From positions 2,170,001-2,234,000 of the forward strand of contig NZ_CP122312.1 of the NCBI RefSeq assembly GCF_029814175.1: 64,000 nucleotides of DNA, read 5' to 3'. The stretch is from Halospeciosus flavus (lineage in GTDB: Archaea > Halobacteriota > Halobacteria > Halobacteriales > Halobacteriaceae). This document shows, in pieces, positions 51,549 to 59,267 of the stretch. Under the pieces are notes generated by a model, which ran no database searches, had not been told where the DNA came from, and worked only from the letters and a program-made list of their open reading frames with translations. Position 1 is the stretch's first letter. Every line of letters begins with the position of its first letter. The position numbers and the translations under genes are program-made.

Positions 51549-51874
51549 CGGTCGACTTCCTCCGTTCGGTACTCCGCCTCGCGTTCGCTCGCCCGGACGT
51601 AGTAGACGGCCGCGACGACGAGCGACGCCATCGCCGCGTCCAGCGCGTGTTCGAGGAGGTGGTGGACGTCCCCACCGAAGAACCCGGTCACCGAGGCGAC
51701 TGCGACACCCGTCCGTGCGAGCAGCGTCCCGACCGCGAGGACGACGAGGAGGTACGACCGGGATCGCCGACGGAGGTAGGCGGCGAGGGCGAGACCGACC
51801 AGCGGGACCGTCACCAGCGCCGCGAGCAGGAGAACGGCGAGTAACACCGGCGACAGCGACGACGGGGGCGTCAC
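51545..51874 (-). CDS. DUF7521-like small membrane protein
   Basis: A 109-residue protein with three hydrophobic helices (about 10-35, 45-65, 78-95). I chose a GTG start at 51874, because a GGAGGGG ribosome-binding-like site lies just upstream and the more distant ATG start would add a basic, unlikely N-terminus. The pairing with a downstream double-wHTH regulator is the usual haloarchaeal context for DUF7521-type proteins. ATGA overlap indicates an operon. Confidence 0.65.
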   Translation of the reverse strand: MTPPSSLSPVLLAVLLLAALVTVPLVGLALAAYLRRRSRSYLLVVLAVGTLLARTGVAVASVTGFFGGDVHHLLEHALDAAMASLVVAAVYYVRASEREAEYRTEEVDR

Positions 51875-52004
51875 AACGTACCCCTCCGTTCGCTGATGGT
51901 TCGGAAACCGTCGGCAGTCGGCGTCGACGACGCGGTCCCGGAAAGCCCCCACATACGTCGTATCGTCGTCGCTGAGACGTATCGATGTTGCGGTGTGCAC
52001 AGGC

Positions 52005-52482
52005 CAGACTCGACCGGCAAGCGCGAGAAGCTCACCACGCGCCAGCGCGAGGTGCTCCAGACGGCCTACTTCATCGGCTTCTTCGAACAACCACGCGTCC
52101 GTACCGGCACCGAGATCGCCGACGCAATGGGAATCTCCCAGCCCACGTTCAAACTAGGTAGCGAGGCGGATTCCCCGCCCCACTGTGGGCGGGGAGGAAG
52201 CCGACACTTGCTGCCAGTTCCGCAGTTTGAAAGTGCTGGCATCCCGAATTAATGGTGTGGTCGGCGGCCAACAGCTGTCGCTGGGCATGGGCCGCAGTCA
52301 ACCGGCCCCGAAGTCAGGGATGCCGACCCGTGAACGCCCGAAAGCGCTTCGGGTACGACGCGGTGAGTCCACTGACAAGCCCCGCGCCGCCGTGCTCGGG
52401 GCAGTTGACCGCACACCTCCGCGCGGCGCAACTCAAATTCTGTCGACAACTCTTCGAGTCGCAGACTGGCGCACGCACCCCG
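52005..52482 (+). pseudogene. HTH_10 regulator, C-terminal remnant split by an insertion
   Basis: The first part (about 52010-52150) reads KREKLTTRQREVLQTAYFIGFFEQPRVRTGTEIADAMGISQPTF, an HTH_10 domain that should continue ...AHLRAAQ. That continuation, TAHLRAAQLKFCRQLFES, is found at about 52408-52460. The gap of about 257 bp is foreign sequence. The N-terminal sensor part is absent upstream. The gene is therefore doubly broken. Confidence 0.7.
52151..52407. mobile_element. Short IS605-derived insertion in the HTH_10 remnant
   Basis: About 257 bp, defined by where HTH_10 homology stops and resumes. Near its left end is a hairpin with arms CCCCGCCC and GGGCGGGG. This is typical of IS200/IS605 ends, so the insertion looks like a non-autonomous, internally deleted derivative, similar in kind to the palindrome-associated elements reported in Haloquadratum. 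Boundaries are uncertain by a few bases. Confidence 0.5.
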
Positions 52483-52574
52483 ATTCGATATAGTGACTAT
52501 CGATTCATCGGGTCGGGCCGGTCGGTTCTGCCGAAGTCGACTCTCTTAGGAGTCTCGACCCCATCGACCCGACA

Positions 52575-53933
52575 ATGAGTAGCGACCATCTCCACCTGAA
52601 TCTCTTCACGATGGACTCCGTCGAGCACGTCACCGTCGGGTCGTGGCGCTACCCCGGCGACCAGTCGGCCCGGTACACCGACCGCGAGTACTGGACGGAG
52701 GTCGCGCGGACGGCCGAACGGGGCGGCTTCGACGGTATCTTCTTCGCCGACGTTCGGGGAATCTACGACGTCTACGGCGACAGTCGTGAGACAGCCATCG
52801 AGAAGGCCGTCCAGACGCCGTCGAACGACCCGGCCTACGTGGTGCCGGCGATGGCCGAGGTCACCGACCACCTCGGGTTCGCCGTCACGAAGTCGACGTC
52901 CTACAACCACCCCTACCAACTCGCCCGCGAACTCTCGACGCTGGACCACACGACCGACGGACGTGTCGCGTTCAACATCGTCACCTCCTACCTGGAGTCG
53001 GCGGCGGCGAACCTCGGCCTCGACGAACGGATGGAACACGACGAACGCTACGACCGCGCCGACGAGTTCATGGACGTCTCCTACGCTCTCTGGGAGGACT
53101 CCTGGGAAGACGACGCCGTCGTCCGCGACGCCGAATCGGGAACGTTCACCGACCCCGAGAAGGTCCACGCCATCGACCACGAGGGCGAGTACTTCGACGT
53201 CCCCGGACCTCACGGCTGCGAGCCCTCGCCCCAGCGGACGCCCGTGCTCTACCAGGCTGGCTCCTCCGATCGCGGCCGGGAGTTCGCCGCAAAGAACGCC
53301 GAGGCGGTCTTCGTCAGCCAGCCCACGGAGGAGGCCGTCGTCGACTACGTCGAGGACCTCCGCGAGCGCGCCGCCGGGTACGGTCGCGACCCCGACCACC
53401 TCAAGTTCTTCCCCGGTATCGTGCCCATCGTCGGCGAGACCGAAGAACTCGCCGAGGCCAAACACGAGTCCTACAAGGAACACATCGACACGGAGGGTGT
53501 CCTCGCGCTCATCTCCGGATTCGTCGACATGGACCTCTCAGAACTCGACCCCGACCAGAAACTCGAACACATCGAGACCGAGGCCATCCAGGGTGTCGTC
53601 AACGCCTTCACGTCGAACGACGACCGCGAGTGGACGGTCCGCGAGATGGCCGAGTTCGCCGGCCTCGGCACCACCTCGCCGGTCGTTGTCGGGACGCCCG
53701 AGCAGGTCGCCGATGAGTTCGAGTACTGGTTCCGCGAGGTCGGCGTCGACGGCTTCAACGTGAAGGAGGTCGTCCGCCCGGACACCCTGCAGGACTTCGT
53801 CGACCTCGTCGTCCCCGAACTCCGCGAGCGCGGCCTCCTCCGCGAGGAGTACGCGGGCAACACCCTCCGCGAGAACCTCTTCGGCGCCGGTCAGACCGAA
53901 CTCCACGACGACCACCCCGCACGGCAGTCCTGA
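52575..53933 (+). CDS. LLM-class flavin-dependent monooxygenase (NtaA/SnaA/DszA type)
   Basis: A 452-residue TIM-barrel flavoprotein. Family landmarks are HLNLFTMDSVEHVTVGSWRYP at the start, GGFDGIFFADVRGIYDVYG, GRVAFNIVTSYLESAAANLGLDERMEHDERYDRADEF, and TPVLYQAGSSDRGREFAAKNAEAVFVSQP. The NtaA/SnaA/DszA group uses FMNH2 supplied by a separate reductase to oxidise aminopolycarboxylates, sulfones or similar compounds. No reductase gene is adjacent. Length is full and the frame intact. Confidence 0.9.
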   Translation: MSSDHLHLNLFTMDSVEHVTVGSWRYPGDQSARYTDREYWTEVARTAERGGFDGIFFADVRGIYDVYGDSRETAIEKAVQTPSNDPAYVVPAMAEVTDHLGFAVTKSTSYNHPYQLARELSTLDHTTDGRVAFNIVTSYLESAAANLGLDERMEHDERYDRADEFMDVSYALWEDSWEDDAVVRDAESGTFTDPEKVHAIDHEGEYFDVPGPHGCEPSPQRTPVLYQAGSSDRGREFAAKNAEAVFVSQPTEEAVVDYVEDLRERAAGYGRDPDHLKFFPGIVPIVGETEELAEAKHESYKEHIDTEGVLALISGFVDMDLSELDPDQKLEHIETEAIQGVVNAFTSNDDREWTVREMAEFAGLGTTSPVVVGTPEQVADEFEYWFREVGVDGFNVKEVVRPDTLQDFVDLVVPELRERGLLREEYAGNTLRENLFGAGQTELHDDHPARQS

Positions 53934-54051
53934 GCGAATCGGTCCACACGGATACGACACAACACCTGCGCTCCGGGACGCCGGCCGGTGGCGAGCGCGC
54001 GATGAGACCATGAGGCGTCGCTTTTTCTGCTCGCCCCGAGTCTCAATACGT

Positions 54052-54684
54052 ATGCGTACCTGTACGTTCACGGTCGGCGGAGAGGCCGTCGACATCGTCC
54101 CCGAGCGCGTCGTTAACGCTGGCTCCACCGATCACGGAACCGCGTCTGCGTCGTCGACCGAGGCACCGCCGACCTATCCGCTGGCCCCCTACACGCTCCT
54201 CGTCGACCCCGGCCGGGTCGTCGTCACGGGCGAGCACACGTCGGGCGAGGCCGCGTTCGGTCTCTTCGTCACCGACCGCGAGACGTACGTGGTCGCCGCC
54301 AGCGACCACACCGACCGCGACCTGGAGTCGGTCAGCGTCCGGAAGTCGAAGCAGATCGCGCCGAACGTCCTCTCCGAGCGGGCGTGGCGCTACTCGGTCG
54401 TCCGCGACCACTGGGACCGCCTCGAACTCCGGGCGTGGACGACCACCGGGACGGGTGAGCGCAAACTCTACCAAGAGGAGGGTCTCGACGCCCTCCTCGC
54501 GCCCGAGGAGCTGCTGGAGACTGTCGAGAAGCGCCACGGCGGCCCGATGAACGGGACGGCCATCCTCTCGGGGACCGTGCCGACCACGGAGGGCGTCGTG
54601 CCAGGCACTCGTTTCGTCGTCGAACTCCACGACCCGGTCCGCGACCGGACGCTCCGCGTCGGCTACAACGTCGAGGTCGTCTGA
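54052..54684 (+). CDS. Haloarchaeal protein of unknown function, beta-rich
   Basis: A 210-residue protein: MRTCTFTVGGEAVDIVPERVVN, then Pro-rich linker, then YTLLVDPGRVVVTGEHTSGEAAFGLFVTDRETYVVA and an SVRKSKQIAPNVLSERAWRYSVVRD core. Predicted mixed beta/alpha, cytoplasmic (no signal or helix). No family is recognised. Start at MRTCTF (54052) is preferred over a Met 14 codons upstream that gives an Arg/Phe-rich leader. Confidence 0.6.
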   Translation: MRTCTFTVGGEAVDIVPERVVNAGSTDHGTASASSTEAPPTYPLAPYTLLVDPGRVVVTGEHTSGEAAFGLFVTDRETYVVAASDHTDRDLESVSVRKSKQIAPNVLSERAWRYSVVRDHWDRLELRAWTTTGTGERKLYQEEGLDALLAPEELLETVEKRHGGPMNGTAILSGTVPTTEGVVPGTRFVVELHDPVRDRTLRVGYNVEVV

Positions 54685-54763
54685 GGGTCCGTCTGACGAT
54701 TCTCCGTCGAGGGGAAGTTTCATTCTCGGTCCGCGCGTTCGTCAGTGCAACTGGACCTCCACC

Positions 54764-57058
54764 ATGGCGGAAGACACTCAAGAGCGAATCCACGTCGGCG
54801 AGACACCGGACGGTGACCCCGTCTACCTACCGACCATCGACATCCTGACTGGCCGGGGGTTCCTGACCGGGAAAAGCGGAGCTGGTAAGAGTAATTCCGT
54901 GAGCGTCGTCATCGAGGAACTCCTCGACGCCGGCTTCCCGGTCCTCATCGTCGACCAAGAGGGTGAGTACTTCGGGCTGAAAGAGCAGTACGAACTCCTC
55001 CACGCAGGCGCGGACGAGGAGTGCGACGTGCAGGTGAGTGCCGAGCACGCCGAGAAGCTCGCGACCCTCGCCCTGGAGGAGAACGTTCCCATCATCCTCG
55101 ACGTTTCTGGCTTTCTCGACGAGGATGAATCGAACGAACTTGTCCGCGAGACGGCCCGACACCTCTTTGCAAAGGAGAAGAGGATGAAGAAGCCCTTCCT
55201 ACTCGTCATCGAGGAATGCCACGAGTACCTCCCGGAGGGAGGCGGAATGGACGAAACGGGCAAGATGCTCATCAAGGTGAGCAAGCGCGGGCGCAAACAC
55301 GGTCTCGGCGTCGTCGGCGTCTCCCAGCGCCCGGCCGACGTGAAGAAGGACTTCATCACGCAGGCCAACTGGCTCGTCTGGCACCGCCTCACCTGGGAGA
55401 ACGACACGAAAGTGGTGAGTCGCATCGTCGGCTCGGAGTACGGTGACGAGGTAGCGGACCTCGACCCCGGCGAGGCGTTCGTCCAACTCGACTGGACCGA
55501 CGAGGAGGTCCAACGCATCCAGTTCAAGCGCAAGCAGACCTTCGACGCGGGCGCGACGCCCGGCCTCGACGACTTCGAGCGCCCCGACCTGAAGTCCGTC
55601 TCGGACTCTCTCACGGAGGACCTCTCGGAGATCACGGCCGAGCAGGAGGCCCGCGAGAATCGCGTCGCCGAACTGGAAAACGAGCTGGAGAAGAAGGAGG
55701 CCCGCATCGCCGACCTGAAGAACCAACTGGAGCAGGCCCGCGACGTCTCCGCGGCGGCACGGAAGATGGCCAACGCCCTCGCACACGGCGAGCAACACTC
55801 CGCGGACCTCGACGGCGATAGCTCGAGCTACCAGTCCACGCTCCAGTCGAAGAACCAGGAGATCGACCGCCTGGAGGACCGCGTCGCGGAACTGGAGTCG
55901 ATGGTGCGCGAGTTGGCCGAGCGCGACGCCGCAGCGGACGCGACGGTCGACGCCGGCGGTCCGACGACCGCAGAGATCGTCGCGGAGACCGCCGAGGTGC
56001 GTGCCGAGACGGCGACGACGACGGGTGAAACTGACGCGACCGCCCGAGCAGCCACCGACGGGGCGGCCGTGGAACCCCCGGAGACTTCCGACGAGACCAC
56101 GACCGCGGCTGGCACGGCTTCCGGCCCAGACGTGCCCTCCGATATGGACGATGACCGGACGACCAGCGACACGCGTCGGCCGCCGAACGTGACCACGACC
56201 ACAGCCACGGCCTCCCGTCCGAGCAGACGGACAGACGGCGTGTCCGGGAGTGCGTACGCGCGAGTCGTCGGAAAAGAGCCCGAACCAGTGCCGGACCCGG
56301 AACCAGAACCGGAGCCGGAGCAGGAAGCAGCACACGAGGACCACGAGGAGCGCGACGAGCGCGAGGGCCGTGAGACGGCGCTCCAGTCGACCCGCGCGGG
56401 GATGGACACTGGCCCCGGCGTCGACGCCGACGAGGCGGCCGAAGCCATCGGCTACGAGCGGAGAGCGTGGCCCACGCCGGACGACCCGGAGAGCGACGAC
56501 GCCGCGGAGCCGAGTCTCTCCCTCTCGGACGTCGACCCGGCCGACGACGACGAACCGCTCGACGAGCGGGGGAACGGGCTCCCCGAGGGCGGAGTCGAGA
56601 TCGAAGAGAAGGAGCCGAAGGACCCGGTCGACCGGATGCTGTCGGAACTCCGCGAGAAGGGCGAACAACTCCGGGCGGCCGAGGACATGGTCGACACCGA
56701 CCCGGACTACCCGGACGCGAGCGCCGAGGAGTTGCTGGAGTTGGCCGACGACCCCGCGGTGGTCGTCCGCGTCAACGCCGCCCGCCGGGAGTCGCTGTGC
56801 AACGAGGACGGGACGTGGGCGGTCGTCGCACGCCTCGCTGCCGACGCGCCGCTGACCGTCCAGGGAGTGGCCGACCACGTCGGTATCTCGAACGAGGCGG
56901 CCCACAGCCTCCTCACGGCGCTCCGGCAGCGCGACCTCGTCACGCGCGACCAGGAGCGCCGGTACGCACTCGACGCGAGCACACTCAGGAGTCTCGCAGG
57001 ACGAGACGACAAGACGACACGACTGGGCGAACTCCAGAAGCAGTGGCGCGTCGATTGA
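54764..57058 (+). CDS. HerA-like ATPase with long acidic linker and C-terminal winged helix
   Basis: A 764-residue protein. The HerA/FtsK-type ATPase domain (about 1-260) has Walker A GKSGAGKS (36-43), Walker B FLLVIEECHEYLPEGG (145-160), and the sensor stretch GVVGVSQRPADVKKDFITQAN. A coiled coil covers about 285-380. Residues about 385-660 are a low-complexity Ala/Thr/Glu/Pro linker (PEPVPDPEPEPEPEPE), and about 690-750 form a winged-helix-like domain (VQGVADHVGISNEAAHSLLTALRQRDLVTRD). HerA-type proteins pump DNA in repair or defence complexes; no NurA nuclease gene is adjacent. The extra regions suggest a specialised haloarchaeal subfamily. Confidence 0.8.
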   Translation: MAEDTQERIHVGETPDGDPVYLPTIDILTGRGFLTGKSGAGKSNSVSVVIEELLDAGFPVLIVDQEGEYFGLKEQYELLHAGADEECDVQVSAEHAEKLATLALEENVPIILDVSGFLDEDESNELVRETARHLFAKEKRMKKPFLLVIEECHEYLPEGGGMDETGKMLIKVSKRGRKHGLGVVGVSQRPADVKKDFITQANWLVWHRLTWENDTKVVSRIVGSEYGDEVADLDPGEAFVQLDWTDEEVQRIQFKRKQTFDAGATPGLDDFERPDLKSVSDSLTEDLSEITAEQEARENRVAELENELEKKEARIADLKNQLEQARDVSAAARKMANALAHGEQHSADLDGDSSSYQSTLQSKNQEIDRLEDRVAELESMVRELAERDAAADATVDAGGPTTAEIVAETAEVRAETATTTGETDATARAATDGAAVEPPETSDETTTAAGTASGPDVPSDMDDDRTTSDTRRPPNVTTTTATASRPSRRTDGVSGSAYARVVGKEPEPVPDPEPEPEPEQEAAHEDHEERDEREGRETALQSTRAGMDTGPGVDADEAAEAIGYERRAWPTPDDPESDDAAEPSLSLSDVDPADDDEPLDERGNGLPEGGVEIEEKEPKDPVDRMLSELREKGEQLRAAEDMVDTDPDYPDASAEELLELADDPAVVVRVNAARRESLCNEDGTWAVVARLAADAPLTVQGVADHVGISNEAAHSLLTALRQRDLVTRDQERRYALDASTLRSLAGRDDKTTRLGELQKQWRVD

Positions 57059-57152
57059 TGACCGAGAGTCGGACATGCCCCCTCCTCGGCGTGTGAGTCG
57101 CCGAGTTCGCTCGGGCAGAACCGTATTGTAGGCTCACCACCGACACTCCCGT

Positions 57153-57716
57153 ATGGAGTGGGAGGACTACCGCGATGTCATCCAGAGCGCGGAGTACCGC
57201 TACAACGTCCCCGCGCTGTTCGCCCACCCCGAAGCGTTCCACGCCTTTCTCGACGACCTCGCCGAGCCGTTCTCCCCCGACGAAGTGGACAAGGTCGCCG
57301 GTATCGACGCGCTCGGCTTCGTCCCCGGCGCGTGTCTCGCTCGCGAACTCGACGCGGGATTCGTCGCCGTCCGGAAGGGCGGAAAACTCCCCATCGCCGA
57401 GGAGTACCGCATCTCCGAGGACCTCGTCGACTACACGGGCGAGGAGAAGACCCTCGAACTCGACGTCCGGATGGTCGAGGCGGGGTGTCGAGTAGTCGTC
57501 GTCGACGACTGGATCGAGACCGCCTCGCAGATGACGGCAGCCATCAACTTGCTGGAACGGGCGGGGGCCGAAATCAAGGGAATCGCGGTCCTCGGGGCCG
57601 AGGAGAACGAGACACCGCTCCGTCTCGAAGAGAAGTACGGTGTTCACTCCGTTCGGCCGTGGCACGAAATGGGGGAGCCAGAGCGAGAGCAGCGAGATTC
57701 CGAGCGAACGGAGTGA
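57153..57716 (+). CDS. Phosphoribosyltransferase-like protein
   Basis: A 187-residue PRTase-fold protein, closest in plan to adenine phosphoribosyltransferases: VAGIDALGFVPGACLARELDAGFVAVRKGGKLP, with a PRPP loop-like VVVVDDWIETASQMTAAINLLERAGAEI (the usual motif is VDDVxxTGxT, so a few positions vary). It may be a regulatory or non-canonical salvage enzyme. The C-terminal 15 residues are charged and low in complexity. A tandem repeat follows. Confidence 0.75.
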   Translation: MEWEDYRDVIQSAEYRYNVPALFAHPEAFHAFLDDLAEPFSPDEVDKVAGIDALGFVPGACLARELDAGFVAVRKGGKLPIAEEYRISEDLVDYTGEEKTLELDVRMVEAGCRVVVVDDWIETASQMTAAINLLERAGAEIKGIAVLGAEENETPLRLEEKYGVHSVRPWHEMGEPEREQRDSERTE

Positions 57717-57742
57717 GCGAGGAATCTTCGGATAGCGAGCGG

Positions 57743-57793
57743 GAGCAACACGCGAGCAGGGGAGCAACACGCGAGCAGGGAGAGCAACACGCG
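57743..57793 (+). repeat. Three short tandem repeats, unit 19-20 bp
   Basis: The unit GAGCAACACGCGAGCAGG occurs at 57743-57760 and 57762-57779 and a truncated copy at 57782-57793. It lies between the phosphoribosyltransferase and nadE. It is far too short and unspaced to be a CRISPR array. Confidence 0.85.
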
Positions 57794-57868
57794 ACGACGC
57801 ACACCGGCGAGAGGGGTTGAGGCGCTTTCGAACGGCTTTTACGTCGTGAGGTGCGCCTCTGTGAGTCG

Positions 57869-58723
57869 ATGGCGAACCTCTACGAGCAGACACAGGACGA
57901 GATCGAGCCGATCGACCTCCGATTCTCCGAGGAGGAACTCGAAGCACGCGTCGACCACCTCACCGACTTCGTTCGCGAGCAGGTCGAGTCGGCGGGCGTC
58001 GACGGCGCCCTCATCGCCCTCTCGGGCGGTATCGACAGCACGGCGACCGCACACCTCGCGGTCGAGGCGCTCGGCGCCGACGCCGTCCACGGCCTCCTCC
58101 TCCCGAAGGAGGTCAACGAGGAGGAGAACATGAGCGACGCCGAACGGGTCGCCCAGGACCTCGGCATCACCTACGACGTCCTCGAAGTCGACTCCATCGT
58201 CGAGGAGATCCTCGACACGTACGACGCCGAGCACGACGACGAGTCCGAGGGCCGCTGGGAGGGCCGCTACGTCGGGAACACGAGCGCCCGTGTCCGCATG
58301 ACCCTCAACTACCTCGTCGCCAACTACGAGAACAAACTCGTCCTCGGGACGGGCAACCGCGCCGAACTCGGCACTGGCTACGTGACGAAGTACGGCGACG
58401 GCGGCGTCGACTGCAACCCGCTCGGGAACCTCTACAAACAGCAGGTCCGCCAACTCGCCGCACACCTCGGCGCGGACGAGAAACTCGTCCAGAAGACGCC
58501 GACCGGCGGGATGGTCGACTACGGCACGGACGAAGAGGAGTTCGGCGTCGACTACGACACGCTCGACGCCATCCTCGCACTCCACGTCGACGGCGGCGTC
58601 CCCGCCGAGGCGACGGCCCGGCTCACCGACACCTCCCTCGACGACGTCGAGTACGTCGTCCAGATGCACGAGGAGAGCGAGCACAAGCGGACGCCGCCGG
58701 CGACGCCCGACCCGCTCTTCTGA
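57869..58723 (+). CDS. nadE: NH3-dependent NAD+ synthase
   Basis: A 284-residue cytoplasmic enzyme that amidates nicotinic acid adenine dinucleotide to NAD+. The ATP-pyrophosphatase P-loop is ALSGGIDSTATAHLAVEAL (about 51-69, SGGxDS). NYLVANYENKLVLGTGNRAELGTGYVTKYGDGGVDCNPLGNLYKQQVRQLA is the nadE signature region. No glutaminase domain, so it uses ammonia. The start at 57869 gives a family-like MANLYEQTQDE; an upstream Met (57851) is less likely. Confidence 0.95.
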   Translation: MANLYEQTQDEIEPIDLRFSEEELEARVDHLTDFVREQVESAGVDGALIALSGGIDSTATAHLAVEALGADAVHGLLLPKEVNEEENMSDAERVAQDLGITYDVLEVDSIVEEILDTYDAEHDDESEGRWEGRYVGNTSARVRMTLNYLVANYENKLVLGTGNRAELGTGYVTKYGDGGVDCNPLGNLYKQQVRQLAAHLGADEKLVQKTPTGGMVDYGTDEEEFGVDYDTLDAILALHVDGGVPAEATARLTDTSLDDVEYVVQMHEESEHKRTPPATPDPLF

Positions 58724-58750
58724 GCGCCGGCACGGCGGCCGTTCGAATTT

Positions 58751-58757
58751 CTCTTTA
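58751..58757 (+). promoter_or_regulatory. TATA-like box upstream of the 58776 gene
   Basis: CTTTAAG lies about 25 bp before the ATG at 58776, at the distance expected for a leaderless haloarchaeal transcript, which supports the longer of two possible starts. Confidence 0.4.
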
Positions 58758-58775
58758 AGTAGTCGTCGAGAGTAT

Positions 58776-59111
58776 ATGAGCGAATTCGGCCGCCGCCACT
58801 ACGTGCTGGCGGACGACGTGTCGAGTATGGCCGGACCACATCCCTCGAAGTACGAACTGGAGGACGCCAAGGTGTACGTCCACGAGAAGGACGACGAGAC
58901 GGCGCAGGTGACCCACATCGACGTCGAACACCCCGACCTCAACGAGATCATCGAGTCGGGCGAGAACACGTACGTCGGTGGGAAGGAGGGTGGCGTCTTC
59001 GTCGGCCTGAAAGACGAGATGCTCGACCGTGCCGAGGAGTATCTCGAAGAGCGGAAGAGCGAGGGAGACGGCCAGAGCGGCGACGAAGAAAACGGAGAAG
59101 ACGGGGAGTAG
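58776..59111 (+). CDS. Small acidic soluble protein
   Basis: A 111-residue protein: GPHPSKYELEDAKVYVHEKDDETAQVTHIDVEHPDLNEIIESGENTYVGGKEGGVFVGLKDEMLDRAEEYLEERKSE, then an acidic low-complexity tail. A mixed alpha/beta fold is predicted, with no membrane helix. It is a conserved-looking haloarchaeal protein without a known role. A Met at 58827 (MAGPHPS) is an alternative start. Confidence 0.6.
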   Translation: MSEFGRRHYVLADDVSSMAGPHPSKYELEDAKVYVHEKDDETAQVTHIDVEHPDLNEIIESGENTYVGGKEGGVFVGLKDEMLDRAEEYLEERKSEGDGQSGDEENGEDGE

Positions 59112-59221
59112 TCCCGAATCTGGACACTGTATCGGCGCGACTGTTTTCCCCCATCTTCGGCGACCACGCACTGACAGCGGCCGGTACGCCCCGGTGACGA
59201 CCACCTCTCGTCGGCCACGTC

Positions 59222-59232
59222 CTTTATTTGGA
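59222..59232 (+). promoter_or_regulatory. TATA-like box upstream of the secretion ATPase
   Basis: CTTTATTTGGA lies about 40 bp before the ATG at 59268, with no closer alternative. It is the only AT-rich stretch in the 156-bp spacer after the previous gene. Confidence 0.4.
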
Positions 59233-59267
59233 GAGTGTGCGAGAGAAACAGGTACGGACGATTTCGT

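Noticed and set aside
55199-57076. 625-codon open frame antisense to the HerA-like ATPase gene
   Set aside because: The sense frame has Walker motifs; the antisense protein is Arg/Val/Leu-rich with no recognisable fold.
57743-57793. Possible CRISPR array
   Set aside because: Only three head-to-tail units with no spacers and short unit length. No other regularly spaced repeats were found anywhere, including near the RAMP genes.
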